This document shows positions 14,302-21,823 of a DNA stretch of 23,178 bases, piece by piece. Source of the stretch: an uncultured Muribaculaceae bacterium (lineage in GTDB: Bacteria > Bacteroidota > Bacteroidia > Bacteroidales > Muribaculaceae); the NCBI GenBank assembly GCA_910587545.1, contig CAJUMI010000036.1, forward strand, positions 1-23,178, read 5' to 3'. The notes below the pieces were generated by a model that ran no database searches, had not been told where the DNA came from, and saw only the letters and a list, made by a program, of their open reading frames with translations. Every line of letters begins with the position of its first letter. Position 1 is the stretch's first letter. A program made the position numbers and the translations under genes.

Positions 14302-15539
14302 TTTGCAAGTATTTTATTGAAGAGATCGATGTAGCGGCGCGCTATCAAGACCGAGTCAAAGCGGGCTGCGGCTGCCTTGTGGAGGATCTCCCGGCTTGTT
14401 TCGGCGCCGATCGCCCACTTGATGCCGGCGGCCATGTCGGCGCAGTCGCCGCGGCGTGCGAGATAGCCTGTCGACAGGTGGTCGATGATCTCGTCGCGTC
14501 CGTCACCGCCAAATCCGACGGGCACCGCTCCGGCGGCCATTCCCTCAATAAGTGTCGACGGCAGCGACTCGAACGACGAGCTTGAGAGTACGACATCGCA
14601 GTGGGCGTAGATCTGCGCGAGACGGTCGGCGTCGGTGATATTGCCGAGGCTGACATATGGGATCTTCAGACTGTCGAGCAATTCGGGACGCCGTATGTCG
14701 CCGCAAAAGACTGCTGCAATCGGGGTTGAGCCTTCATAGAGATTGAGAGCGTCGATAGCGGCCGGAAGATTTTTGATAGAATCGTCGAGCCGCGCGGCAC
14801 ACATGACAACCAGCCGGCGACCGTCGTCAGGCAATCCGAGCGCGCGTCGCGACAAGGTCGGCTCCACAGGGTAGCGGTCGAGAGGAAAGGCGTTGTTGAT
14901 CACCTCTACATGACGGCCGGCGAGGAGCGCGCTCCGGGCGGCTTGTCCGGCGAGCCAGCGGCTGACAGCCACGAACCTGATGTCGACGGCATTGTAGAGT
15001 TTCATCTTGCGGTCGAAGATCCTGGATGACAGATCGCGACAGCGCGACGGACGCCCCAGAAACGGGCACCGGCCGCACCGGTCCGTGAATCTGTCGCACA
15101 GGCCCGCATGGTGGCAGATGCCGGTCATCGGCCACATGTCGTGCATGGTCCAGACGATGGGCTTGCCCAAGGCGGCTATGCGCCTGACGCCGTCGAGCGA
15201 CATCATGCCCTGGTTGAACCAGTTGAGCGCTACGATGTCGGCGTCGGCGATCCATGGATGACGGTAGACAGGCAGCCCGCGGTCGGCGACCGAGACCTTA
15301 AACAGTGTGTCGCGGCGGAAGCCGTTGGCAGTGAAGATTCGCAGACGTTCGCCCACGAACGCCGCTCTGGCGGCCAACCCGCCTCCGAGAGAGGATATCG
15401 CTTCATGGGGAAGTCCACGAGCCTCTTTCACGACCATGCGCGCGTCGATGCCCTGTGACCGCAGAGCATCGAGAAGCCGCAGAGACACCATTGAGGCGCC
15501 GCCGACGATATCGCTGTGGTTGACCAAAGTGACTTTCAT
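14298..15539 (-). CDS. Family 4 glycosyltransferase (WcaC-like)
   Basis: A 413-residue GT-B fold enzyme. The start is ATG 15539 (MKVTLVNHSDIVGGAS), where the conserved GGA of the N-terminal Rossmann fold follows at once; an in-frame extension of 25 residues upstream has no family character and overlaps the flippase gene. A four-Cys cluster (Cys142, Cys148, Cys155, Cys158 in HHAGLCDRF...CGRCPFLG) is typical of colanic-acid-type WcaC relatives. The C-terminal domain has the EX7E motif Glu324/Glu332 in SFESLPSTLIEG. It would add a sugar to a lipid-linked surface glycan, fitting the flippase four bases upstream. Donor and acceptor are unknown. Confidence 0.9.
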   Translation of the reverse strand: MKVTLVNHSDIVGGASMVSLRLLDALRSQGIDARMVVKEARGLPHEAISSLGGGLAARAAFVGERLRIFTANGFRRDTLFKVSVADRGLPVYRHPWIADADIVALNWFNQGMMSLDGVRRIAALGKPIVWTMHDMWPMTGICHHAGLCDRFTDRCGRCPFLGRPSRCRDLSSRIFDRKMKLYNAVDIRFVAVSRWLAGQAARSALLAGRHVEVINNAFPLDRYPVEPTLSRRALGLPDDGRRLVVMCAARLDDSIKNLPAAIDALNLYEGSTPIAAVFCGDIRRPELLDSLKIPYVSLGNITDADRLAQIYAHCDVVLSSSSFESLPSTLIEGMAAGAVPVGFGGDGRDEIIDHLSTGYLARRGDCADMAAGIKWAIGAETSREILHKAAAARFDSVLIARRYIDLFNKILAK

Positions 15540-15543
15540 AACT

Positions 15544-17037
15544 TCATCGGCGCAATAATGATTTGACGACAGAGCGCGGCGATATGTGTTCGCAGCGGGC
15601 CACAAGAGCGACAAAGAGGACGATCAGCAAGGCCCTGACCGCGAATCTGACGGCTTCGCCGAAGGGCAAGGCATACATGCCGATGCAGTAGAGCGCGCCC
15701 GCGGCCAGACAGTAGGCAGCGATACGCCGCAAAGGGTATTCGATCGGATACCGGCTACGGCCGATGAAGAAGCTCGCGAGCATCATCGCGCCATAGCTGC
15801 AGAGCGCGGCGACTGCGCAGCCCATATAACCGTAGCGCGGCACAAGAGCCACGTTGAGCCCGACGGTGACGGCCAGGCCGAACAGCGAGAACCACATGCC
15901 CCAGACTGTCTTGTCAGACAGTTTGTACCACAAAGACAGATTGAAGAAGATGCCGAAGAAAAGTTCGGCGAGCATGATGAGCGGCACAACCCTGAGCCCG
16001 CTGAAATAGTCGGGAGCGATAAAATATTTGATGATGTCGAGATAGAACATCACGCCCATGAATATAAGCAGTCCGAACACGACAAAATATTTCATCGCGT
16101 CGGCATAGGCCCGGTTTCGGTCTTCGCCTTTTTCGCGCGCCTGAGAGAAGATGAACGGTTCGTAGGCAAAGCGGAACGCCTGTATAAACATCACCATCAC
16201 GATGGCTATCTTGTAGTTGGCGCCGTAGATGCCGAGCCCGGTCATGGCGTCGGCTTTGTCGGGCGCGAGCACGGGATAGAGCAGCTTGTCGACGGTCTGG
16301 TTCATTATGCCGGCCACACCGAGCACCAGCAGGGGAGCCGAATATCTCAGCATCTCGCCCCAGAGGCGCCTGTTGAAACGCCATGCAAAGCCCCGCAACT
16401 CGGGCAGCATCATAAACATGTTGACGGCCGAAGCAATCAGATTGGACAGGAAAATATATCCGATGCCGAAATCAGGCTCATAGAACCAATCAACCGCTCC
16501 GGGCCAGCGGGTCATCAGCCACGGACAGAGCAGCAGGAAGAACAGGTTAAGCCCGATGTTGAGGGCGATGTTGACCAGACGCAGAGCGGCAAACCTGAGC
16601 GGGCGCCTGCGGTAGCGCAGATAGCTGTAGGGCAGCGAAAGATAGGCGTCTATGGCCACACATACAGCCATTATGACGACATAGGAACTATGGCCGTCAC
16701 ACTCCATCGCCCTGCTGACTGGCGATGCGAACGCACAGACCGCCGCCACAAACAGGGTCGATGTCGCGGCGAGCGATATCAGTGCCGTCGAGTAGACTTC
16801 CATCGGATCTTTCCACCGGTCATGGTTGGCGAAGCGGAAGAAACCGGTCTCCATGCCGTAGGTGAGCACGATCAGCGCAAGCGCCACGACCGTGTAGACA
16901 AAGGTCACAACGCCATAGTCACCGGGGGCGAAAAGGGTTGTGTAGAGCGGTACGAGGCACCAGTTGAGAAAGCGTCCGATGATCGAACTGAGTCCGTAGA
17001 CGGCCGTGTCTTTGGCCAAACTCTTTATCCCGGCCAT
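15544..17037 (-). CDS. Polysaccharide flippase / oligosaccharide repeat-unit exporter (Wzx/MATE-like)
   Basis: A 497-residue integral membrane protein with about 12-14 hydrophobic helices. The typical N-terminus SLAKDTAVYGLSSIIGRFLNWCLVPLYTTLF belongs to the PST/Wzx branch of the MOP superfamily. It would move lipid-linked glycan units across the inner membrane. It lies 15 bp after upp and 4 bp before the glycosyltransferase, so is probably transcribed from the upp promoter. No further glycan genes (polymerase, sugar nucleotide enzymes) are in the window, so this is not a full capsule or O-antigen locus. Confidence 0.9.
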   Translation of the reverse strand: MAGIKSLAKDTAVYGLSSIIGRFLNWCLVPLYTTLFAPGDYGVVTFVYTVVALALIVLTYGMETGFFRFANHDRWKDPMEVYSTALISLAATSTLFVAAVCAFASPVSRAMECDGHSSYVVIMAVCVAIDAYLSLPYSYLRYRRRPLRFAALRLVNIALNIGLNLFFLLLCPWLMTRWPGAVDWFYEPDFGIGYIFLSNLIASAVNMFMMLPELRGFAWRFNRRLWGEMLRYSAPLLVLGVAGIMNQTVDKLLYPVLAPDKADAMTGLGIYGANYKIAIVMVMFIQAFRFAYEPFIFSQAREKGEDRNRAYADAMKYFVVFGLLIFMGVMFYLDIIKYFIAPDYFSGLRVVPLIMLAELFFGIFFNLSLWYKLSDKTVWGMWFSLFGLAVTVGLNVALVPRYGYMGCAVAALCSYGAMMLASFFIGRSRYPIEYPLRRIAAYCLAAGALYCIGMYALPFGEAVRFAVRALLIVLFVALVARCEHISPRSVVKSLLRR

Positions 17038-17052
17038 ATCGTCAGTCGGTCT

Positions 17053-17703
17053 TTACTCCTTGACTCCGTAAGCCAGGTCGCCGGCATCGCCGAGACCTGG
17101 AACGATGTAGCTGTGGGAATTGATCTCGTCGTCAATTACACCGACCCACAGGGTGGCATCAGACGGGAGAACGCTTTCCAGATATTCGACAGCTTTTTTA
17201 GAGGCGATCACCGAAGCGACGTGTAGAGCGGCTGGATTGCCCTTGGTGATCAGCGCGCGGTAGCTCAGCTCCATCGAGGCACCTGTGGCAAGCATCGGAT
17301 CGCAGATCACCAGAGTCTTGCCGTCGAGTCGCGGAGAGGCGAGATATTCGATGCACACGTCGAAATTCTCTTTCTCCTTGTATTTGCGGTAGGCCGAGAC
17401 AAAAGCGTTTTCGGCTCGGTCAAAATATTGCAGAAATCCCTGATGAAAGGGTATTCCGGCTCTGAAAATGGTAGCGAGGACGACATTGTCGTCAATCACC
17501 TGACAGTCGCACTTGGCAAGCGGCGTGGTGATCTCGACGGTTTTATAGTTCAACTCCTTGCTTATCTCATAAGCCATTATTTCGCCGATCCGTTCGAGAT
17601 TGCGGCGGAAACGCAACGGATCTTGCTGAATATCAACGTTGCGGAGTTCCATCAGATATTGGCTGACCAACGAATGGCGGTCGGCAAAATTTATCGTTTT
17701 CAT
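17053..17703 (-). CDS. upp: Uracil phosphoribosyltransferase
   Basis: A 216-residue cytoplasmic salvage enzyme making UMP from uracil and PRPP. The PRPP loop is CDPMLATGAS (134-143) and the uracil-binding C-terminus YIVPGLGDAGDLAYG (199-213). Length is near the normal ~208-217. A complete promoter match lies directly upstream. It heads a minus-strand run of six closely spaced genes whose other members concern the cell surface, RNA modification and a secreted nuclease. Confidence 0.95.
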   Translation of the reverse strand: MKTINFADRHSLVSQYLMELRNVDIQQDPLRFRRNLERIGEIMAYEISKELNYKTVEITTPLAKCDCQVIDDNVVLATIFRAGIPFHQGFLQYFDRAENAFVSAYRKYKEKENFDVCIEYLASPRLDGKTLVICDPMLATGASMELSYRALITKGNPAALHVASVIASKKAVEYLESVLPSDATLWVGVIDDEINSHSYIVPGLGDAGDLAYGVKE

Positions 17704-17724
17704 TGTATATGACGTTTATACAAG

Positions 17725-17755
17725 CAAAATTACAAAACTTAGCCGTAAATGCAAA
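17725..17755 (-). promoter_or_regulatory. Promoter of upp and its downstream genes
   Basis: On the minus strand TTTG (17752-17755), a 19-bp spacer and TAATTTTG (17725-17732) give an exact Bacteroidota promoter. It lies 21 bases before the upp ATG. Confidence 0.8.
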
Positions 17756-17972
17756 AAACAAACTTTCCCACGCTACATTCTATTGCAGACACAGCATTGA
17801 AAAACGGCCAATATCTTCTTAACGCCGTATCGGCTCCTGTCTGCTCTGACGAGCTGAATCTTCGTGCCGCATGTTTTCGCAGAATGGTTACCTTGAGGCT
17901 GCCAAAGTGTTAAATATTGTAAAGCGAAGCAATTTTATTGCTGAAAAAGTATGTTATAAAACATAATATTTA

Positions 17973-18050
17973 TAATTTTGCATCGTGTTTTTCATGGTAT
18001 TAGATTTAAGGTTAAAAAGATTATTCGTCGTGATGACGGATAATTTTTTT
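17973..18050 (+). ncRNA. Candidate small RNA or leader transcript (promoter box plus intrinsic terminator)
   Basis: TAATTTTG (17973-17980) matches the -7 box. About 40 bases further on, ATTATTCGTC (18020-18029) pairs with GACGGATAAT (18035-18044) over a 5-base loop and is followed by seven T (18044-18050), a good intrinsic terminator. Together they would delimit a transcript of roughly 65 bases on the plus strand. No -33 TTTG is present at the right distance and no RNA family is recognised. The hairpin could instead just insulate rbfA from upstream transcription. Confidence 0.3.
18020..18050 (+). terminator. Intrinsic terminator hairpin upstream of rbfA
   Basis: A 10-bp stem with one T-G wobble, a loop of five bases and a run of seven T. 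An A-rich stretch on the left side is much weaker as a tail for the other strand. No plus-strand gene ends nearby, which is why a short non-coding transcript is considered. Confidence 0.6.
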
Positions 18051-18096
18051 GTCCTTAAAAAAAAACGGTTTTCAGCAGCCGCTCGGATAAATTTGC

Positions 18097-18104
18097 TAAC
18101 TTTG
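18097..18104 (+). promoter_or_regulatory. -7 promoter box for rbfA operon
   Basis: TAACTTTG matches TAnnTTTG. It lies 63 bases before the rbfA ATG. The nearest TTTC (18070-18073) is 23 bp upstream, slightly too far for a standard -33 element. Confidence 0.5.
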
Positions 18105-18108
18105 CGTT

Positions 18109-18123
18109 TATAACAGTGTTATA
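18109..18123. promoter_or_regulatory. 15-bp palindrome at the predicted rbfA transcription start
   Basis: TATAACA-G-TGTTATA is a perfect inverted repeat beginning five bases after the -7 box, so it covers the expected start of transcription. It could be an operator. It may also be chance in AT-rich DNA. Confidence 0.3.
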
Positions 18124-18167
18124 CATTATATAATAGACAACGTAACACATAAATTCACAAACAGATT

Positions 18168-18503
18168 ATGGAATCAAACCGTCAAGCCAAGATAGCCCGC
18201 CTGTTACAAAAGGAATTAAGCGAGATATTTCGTCAGCAGACAGCCAAGACCCACGGAGTGATCGTGTCGGTCAGCGCCGTGCGCGTGTCGCCCGACCTGT
18301 CGGTCGCCCGCGCCTATCTGTCTGTTTTCCCGTCAGAAAAGAGCACGGAAATGATAGACAGCATCAACAAGAGCGCACAGACCATCCGTTATGAACTCGC
18401 TCAGCGAGTGCGCTACCAGTTGCGCAAGACGCCCGCCCTGCAGTTCTACATCGACGACTCGCTCGACTATATCGACAACATCGACAAACTGCTCGAGAAA
18501 TAA
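18168..18503 (+). CDS. rbfA: Ribosome-binding factor A
   Basis: A 111-residue KH-type protein needed for 30S maturation and 16S rRNA 5'-end processing, and for growth in the cold. The N-terminal helix (RQAKIARLLQKELSEIF, residues 5-21), the central VSAVRVSPDLSVARAYLSVF and the terminal IDDSLDYIDNIDKLLE are characteristic, and length is normal for Bacteroidota RbfA. The start at ATG 18168 is the only sensible one. It is followed after 48 bp by a LolC/E-like permease, an arrangement I recall from other Bacteroidales. Confidence 0.95.
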   Translation: MESNRQAKIARLLQKELSEIFRQQTAKTHGVIVSVSAVRVSPDLSVARAYLSVFPSEKSTEMIDSINKSAQTIRYELAQRVRYQLRKTPALQFYIDDSLDYIDNIDKLLEK

Positions 18504-18551
18504 GCGGTTGTTTAACGACAACCGACCTCCTGACCATCTAACTGACACACA

Positions 18552-19766
18552 GTGCTGAGCCTTCGCATCGCCCTGCGCTATCTCTTCTCCAAGAAGTCGC
18601 ACCGGGCCGTCAACATAATATCGTCTATCGCCATTGCCGGCGTTGCAGTAGCAACGACGGCGATAGTGGTCGTGCTGTCGGTGTTCAACGGTTTCAGCCG
18701 GCTCTCGGAAGAGCACATGTCGAGGATCGATCCGGACATAATGATCGCAGCCACAGCAGGCAAGAGCTTCGGAGCGGCCGACTCGCTGGCCCGCGCGATA
18801 AGCGCTGTCGCCGACGTCATGGCCGCTTCGGCGGTGATCGAAGAGAAGGCGATGCTTGTCAGCGATCAGGCACGCATACCTGTCGAATTCAAGGCAGTCG
18901 GCGATAGTTATGACAGCGTCGTCGACCTCGACGGTGTGATAATTGACGGGGCGTATATGAACTCATTTGATACGATGGCATGCATGCAGCTGTCTGTCGG
19001 TGTGGCCAACCGCACGGGCCTCAGGCCGGGCGTGGCGACTGTGGCCGAGCTGTATGTGCCGCGCCGCACAGGCCGCATCAATCCGGCCAATCCGGCAAGC
19101 TCGCTCAGAAGCTCGCGGATGATGGTGACAGGCGTACTTCAGGTCGACCAGTCTGACGTCGACAACGACCGTATAGTCATACCGCTGTCCGAGGCGCGCC
19201 GCATGCTCGACTATAGCGACGAGGCCACGGCCATCGAGGTGTCGCTGCGGCCGGGCGCCGATGCGGCGGGTGTGACGGCAGAGATCGGGCGCATCGCCGG
19301 CGACGGCTTCAAGGTGCTCGACCGCCATATGCAACAGGCTGACGCTTTCCGCATGATCAGGATCGAAAAATGGGTGACATTCATGATGCTGGTGTTCATC
19401 CTGCTCATCGCATCATTCAACATCATATCGACCATGTCGCTGCTCATCATCGAGAAACGCTCCGACTCGTCGATACTGCGGGCGCTCGGAGCCTCGCTCG
19501 GAGCAGTGCGCAATATATTTGCCGCACAGGGATTCCTCATCACCCTGACGGGCGGCACAGCAGGCATCGCTGCAGGCATCGCGCTGTCGCTCATCCAGGA
19601 GCATCTGGGTGTGATCAAGCTCGCCGGCGATCCGGCCGCGCTGACAATCGACGTCTATCCCGTGGCGCTGGCGTGGGGCGACATCGCCGTAGTGGCGGCA
19701 GCCGTCATATGCGTCGGTGCGCTGACTTCGGCCACAACAAGATTATTCACCAAAAATATAAGATAA
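18552..19766 (+). CDS. ABC transporter permease, FtsX/LolC-LolE family
   Basis: A 404-residue inner-membrane protein with the four-helix plan of MacB/LolC-type permeases: one helix near residues 20-48 (IISSIAIAGVAVATTAIVVVLSVF), a large periplasmic domain (~50-270) and three C-terminal helices (~275-300, 320-345 and 370-392). The motif IIEKRSDSSILRALGAS (299-315) is typical of the coupling region. It likely takes part in lipoprotein release or another mechanotransmission export process with an ATPase encoded elsewhere. The start is GTG 18552, as no ATG precedes the conserved LRIALRYLFSKKSH. Its TAA shares a base with the next gene's ATG. Confidence 0.88.
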   Translation: MLSLRIALRYLFSKKSHRAVNIISSIAIAGVAVATTAIVVVLSVFNGFSRLSEEHMSRIDPDIMIAATAGKSFGAADSLARAISAVADVMAASAVIEEKAMLVSDQARIPVEFKAVGDSYDSVVDLDGVIIDGAYMNSFDTMACMQLSVGVANRTGLRPGVATVAELYVPRRTGRINPANPASSLRSSRMMVTGVLQVDQSDVDNDRIVIPLSEARRMLDYSDEATAIEVSLRPGADAAGVTAEIGRIAGDGFKVLDRHMQQADAFRMIRIEKWVTFMMLVFILLIASFNIISTMSLLIIEKRSDSSILRALGASLGAVRNIFAAQGFLITLTGGTAGIAAGIALSLIQEHLGVIKLAGDPAALTIDVYPVALAWGDIAVVAAAVICVGALTSATTRLFTKNIR

Positions 19767-20557
19767 TGGCAGATATGCAGAGGGTACTCTTTCATGAGAC
19801 CGTTTTCGGCCCGATCAGGTCGCGCAGACTCGGATCGTCGCTCGGGGTCAACCTGTCGCCGACCGACGGCAAGGTATGTTCGTTTGACTGTCTTTACTGT
19901 GAGGCGGGCTACAATGCCCAGGGACCCGGCACAAGCGGGCTGCCCCGTCGCGCCGAAGTCGCCCGGCAGCTCGAGGAACGGCTGAAGAGCATGAAAGCCG
20001 ACGGCACCCCCCTCGATGTCATAACGTTCTCAGGCAACGGCGAACCGACGATGCACCCCGACTTCGCAGGTGTGATCGACGACACCATCGCCCTGCGCGA
20101 CAGATATTTTCCCGATGTGAAGATTAGCGTGCTGAGCAACTCCACGCGGCTCCGCCGCCCCGATGTAGCCGAGGCACTCAAACGCGTCGACAACAATATA
20201 CTCAAGCTCGACAGCGCCTTCGACCGGACGGTCGCCCTGCTCGACCGCCCTGTCGACCCGCGCTACAGCGTGGCAGACGTGATAGAAAGTCTCATGTCGT
20301 TTGACGGTCAGGCGATCGTGCAGACCATGATCACGGCCGGCGAGCACGACGGTGAGGCAGTCGACAATTCAACCGACGAAGAGATCGACGCTCTCATCGA
20401 GGCATACAGACGCATCAAGCCCCGCGAAGTGATGATCTATACCATCGACCGTAAGACGCCCGAACGCTCCCTGCGTCATATCAGCCGGGAGAAACTCGAG
20501 AGCATTGCCGACCGCATCACCCGCGAGACGGGCATCACGGTTCAGGTCTCGGGCTGA
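19766..20557 (+). CDS. Radical SAM protein (COG0731-like)
   Basis: A 263-residue radical SAM enzyme. The 4Fe-4S/SAM motif is CSFDCLYC (Cys38, Cys42, Cys45), preceded by the family signature FGPIRSRRLGSSLGVNLSP (14-32) and followed by FSGNGEPTMHPDF. This is the family often annotated as wyosine-like [tRNA(Phe)-imidazoG37] synthetase-related, but in bacteria the substrate is unknown. The start is ATG 19766 in a TAATG overlap with the permease gene; the long in-frame extension upstream runs antisense to sense inside that gene and is rejected. Its 3' end overlaps the convergent oxidoreductase by 16 bp. Confidence 0.9.
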   Translation: MADMQRVLFHETVFGPIRSRRLGSSLGVNLSPTDGKVCSFDCLYCEAGYNAQGPGTSGLPRRAEVARQLEERLKSMKADGTPLDVITFSGNGEPTMHPDFAGVIDDTIALRDRYFPDVKISVLSNSTRLRRPDVAEALKRVDNNILKLDSAFDRTVALLDRPVDPRYSVADVIESLMSFDGQAIVQTMITAGEHDGEAVDNSTDEEIDALIEAYRRIKPREVMIYTIDRKTPERSLRHISREKLESIADRITRETGITVQVSG

Positions 20558-21573
20558 TCGGCGGGATAGACGATCCCGGCCTGACGGCGGATCTCGTCGA
20601 TTATCTCCATCGTTATGAGTGAATTTTCGTGACTGTTGACCTCCGACTGACGTCGGCCCTCGAGCACAAGCGAGATGAATTCGGCCACCTCATAATAATA
20701 TTCGTTGTGCGACACCTTGACCGACAGCGTATCCGCAACCGTCGCCACACTCTTGCCTCCGCCGAGGTTCACGGCACGCGGAGTGAATGTGATATCCGCC
20801 ATGCGGTTGATGGTATCGAGTGAGATCAGACCCTGCTCGCCCTGAATCTCGGAACGCAGACGCGAGTCGGCAATCTTGGAATACAACACTGTGGCCTGCA
20901 TGCGTCCGCCGTAATCGAACGTCACCGCTCCCTGTCCGTCGACTCCCGACGACAGTACGACCGACGACGCCGTGATGCGGTCGGGACGCCCGAACAGCGC
21001 GACCATAGGATAGATCGTATAGACACCTATGTCCATGATCGCACCGTTTGACATCTTCGGGTTGAACGCATTTGGTAGCTCGCCGGCCTTGAAACGGTCG
21101 TAGCGCGACGAGTACTGGCAGTAGCTCGCAAAATAGCGCCTCACCTCGCCAACTCTCGGCAGATTGTCGGCCAATGCCTTGAAATGAGGCGTCATAGTCG
21201 GCTTCATAGCTTCCATGAGCGCGACACCATAGCGCTCCGAGGCTTCAATCATCTCGCGGGCCTCGCGGGCATTTGATGCGAGCGGCTTCTCGCAGAGCAC
21301 ATGCTTGCCACGGCTCATGCAAAGGATGCTCTGCGGAGCATGCATGAAGTTGGGCGACGCGATATAGACGGCATCGATCAGCGGCGACGAGGCCATCTCG
21401 TCGAGCGAAGTGAACACATGGGCTATCGAGTGGCGGGCGGCAAACTCCCCGCCGTGTTCCCGCGAGCGCGAACACACGGCTACAAGCTCAAACCGGGGAT
21501 CCTCGCGCGCGCCTTCGATCACCCAGTCACTGATAAAATTGGTGCCGACGACACCAAAACGGACCTTTTGCAT
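20542..21573 (-). CDS. Gfo/Idh/MocA family NAD(P)-dependent oxidoreductase
   Basis: A 343-residue protein with an N-terminal Rossmann fold (VRFGVVGTNFISDW, residues 4-17) and the hallmark CEKPLA (94-99, catalytic Lys96), then the GFO/IDH C-terminal α/β domain including GAIMDIGVYTI. No signal peptide is seen, so it is cytoplasmic. It is closest in look to dihydrodiol/glucose-fructose oxidoreductase-like members acting on sugars or cyclitols; the substrate cannot be read. It stands alone with its own promoter and ends against the radical SAM gene. Confidence 0.9.
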   Translation of the reverse strand: MQKVRFGVVGTNFISDWVIEGAREDPRFELVAVCSRSREHGGEFAARHSIAHVFTSLDEMASSPLIDAVYIASPNFMHAPQSILCMSRGKHVLCEKPLASNAREAREMIEASERYGVALMEAMKPTMTPHFKALADNLPRVGEVRRYFASYCQYSSRYDRFKAGELPNAFNPKMSNGAIMDIGVYTIYPMVALFGRPDRITASSVVLSSGVDGQGAVTFDYGGRMQATVLYSKIADSRLRSEIQGEQGLISLDTINRMADITFTPRAVNLGGGKSVATVADTLSVKVSHNEYYYEVAEFISLVLEGRRQSEVNSHENSLITMEIIDEIRRQAGIVYPADQPET

Positions 21574-21594
21574 AATGACATTATATTTGATGCG

Positions 21595-21627
21595 TAAAGA
21601 TACGGATAAGTCGGGAACAAAACCAAA
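21595..21627 (-). promoter_or_regulatory. Promoter of the oxidoreductase gene
   Basis: On the minus strand TTTG (21624-21627), 21 bp, then TATCTTTA (21595-21602). The -7 box has A instead of the final G. It lies 21 bases before the ATG. Confidence 0.5.
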
Positions 21628-21768
21628 CTTACTTGTGCTTTGTTAAGCAAGAGTATCTCCACGTTTACGCAAACGTACTCCATTTTTCCGAAATACCGTA
21701 ACAGACTATCTTCAAATAATCATCATGAACATAATCCGTTTTCAGAATTTGCAAACAGATTCCAATAA

Positions 21769-21799
21769 TTTGGTCTTTCAGAATAAAGGTGTAATTTTG
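21769..21799 (+). promoter_or_regulatory. Promoter of the aminotransferase gene
   Basis: TTTG (21769-21772), exactly 19 bp, then TAATTTTG (21792-21799), a full consensus match 24 bases before the ATG. The rest of the 250-bp divergent region (21628-21768) shows nothing else clear beyond a weak TGCTT/AAGCA hairpin. Confidence 0.8.
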
Positions 21800-21823
21800 C
21801 ATATATTTAATTCCTGATATAAA

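Larger units (their letters stand above)
17704..18167. other. 464-bp non-coding divergent control region between upp and rbfA
   Basis: No convincing open reading frame, tRNA cloverleaf or repeat family is seen. It holds the upp promoter at its left end, a -7-like box (17973-17980), a hairpin with T tract (18020-18050), a TAACTTTG box for rbfA (18097-18104) and a 15-bp palindrome (18109-18123). The stretch 17760-17940 shows nothing I can identify; it is less AT-rich than the rest and could be a remnant of a lost gene. Confidence 0.6.

Noticed and set aside
15586..17226. 546-codon plus-strand frame rich in His, Glu, Gln and Arg
   Set aside because: It is antisense to the flippase and to the end of upp, which have clear family motifs. 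Composition is that of a shadow frame in GC-rich DNA.
17820..17890. Minus-strand segment with GATTCAGCTCGTCAGAGC, reminiscent of a tRNA D-arm
   Set aside because: No acceptor stem, anticodon arm or T-arm (GTTCGAATC-like) could be fitted around it on either strand.
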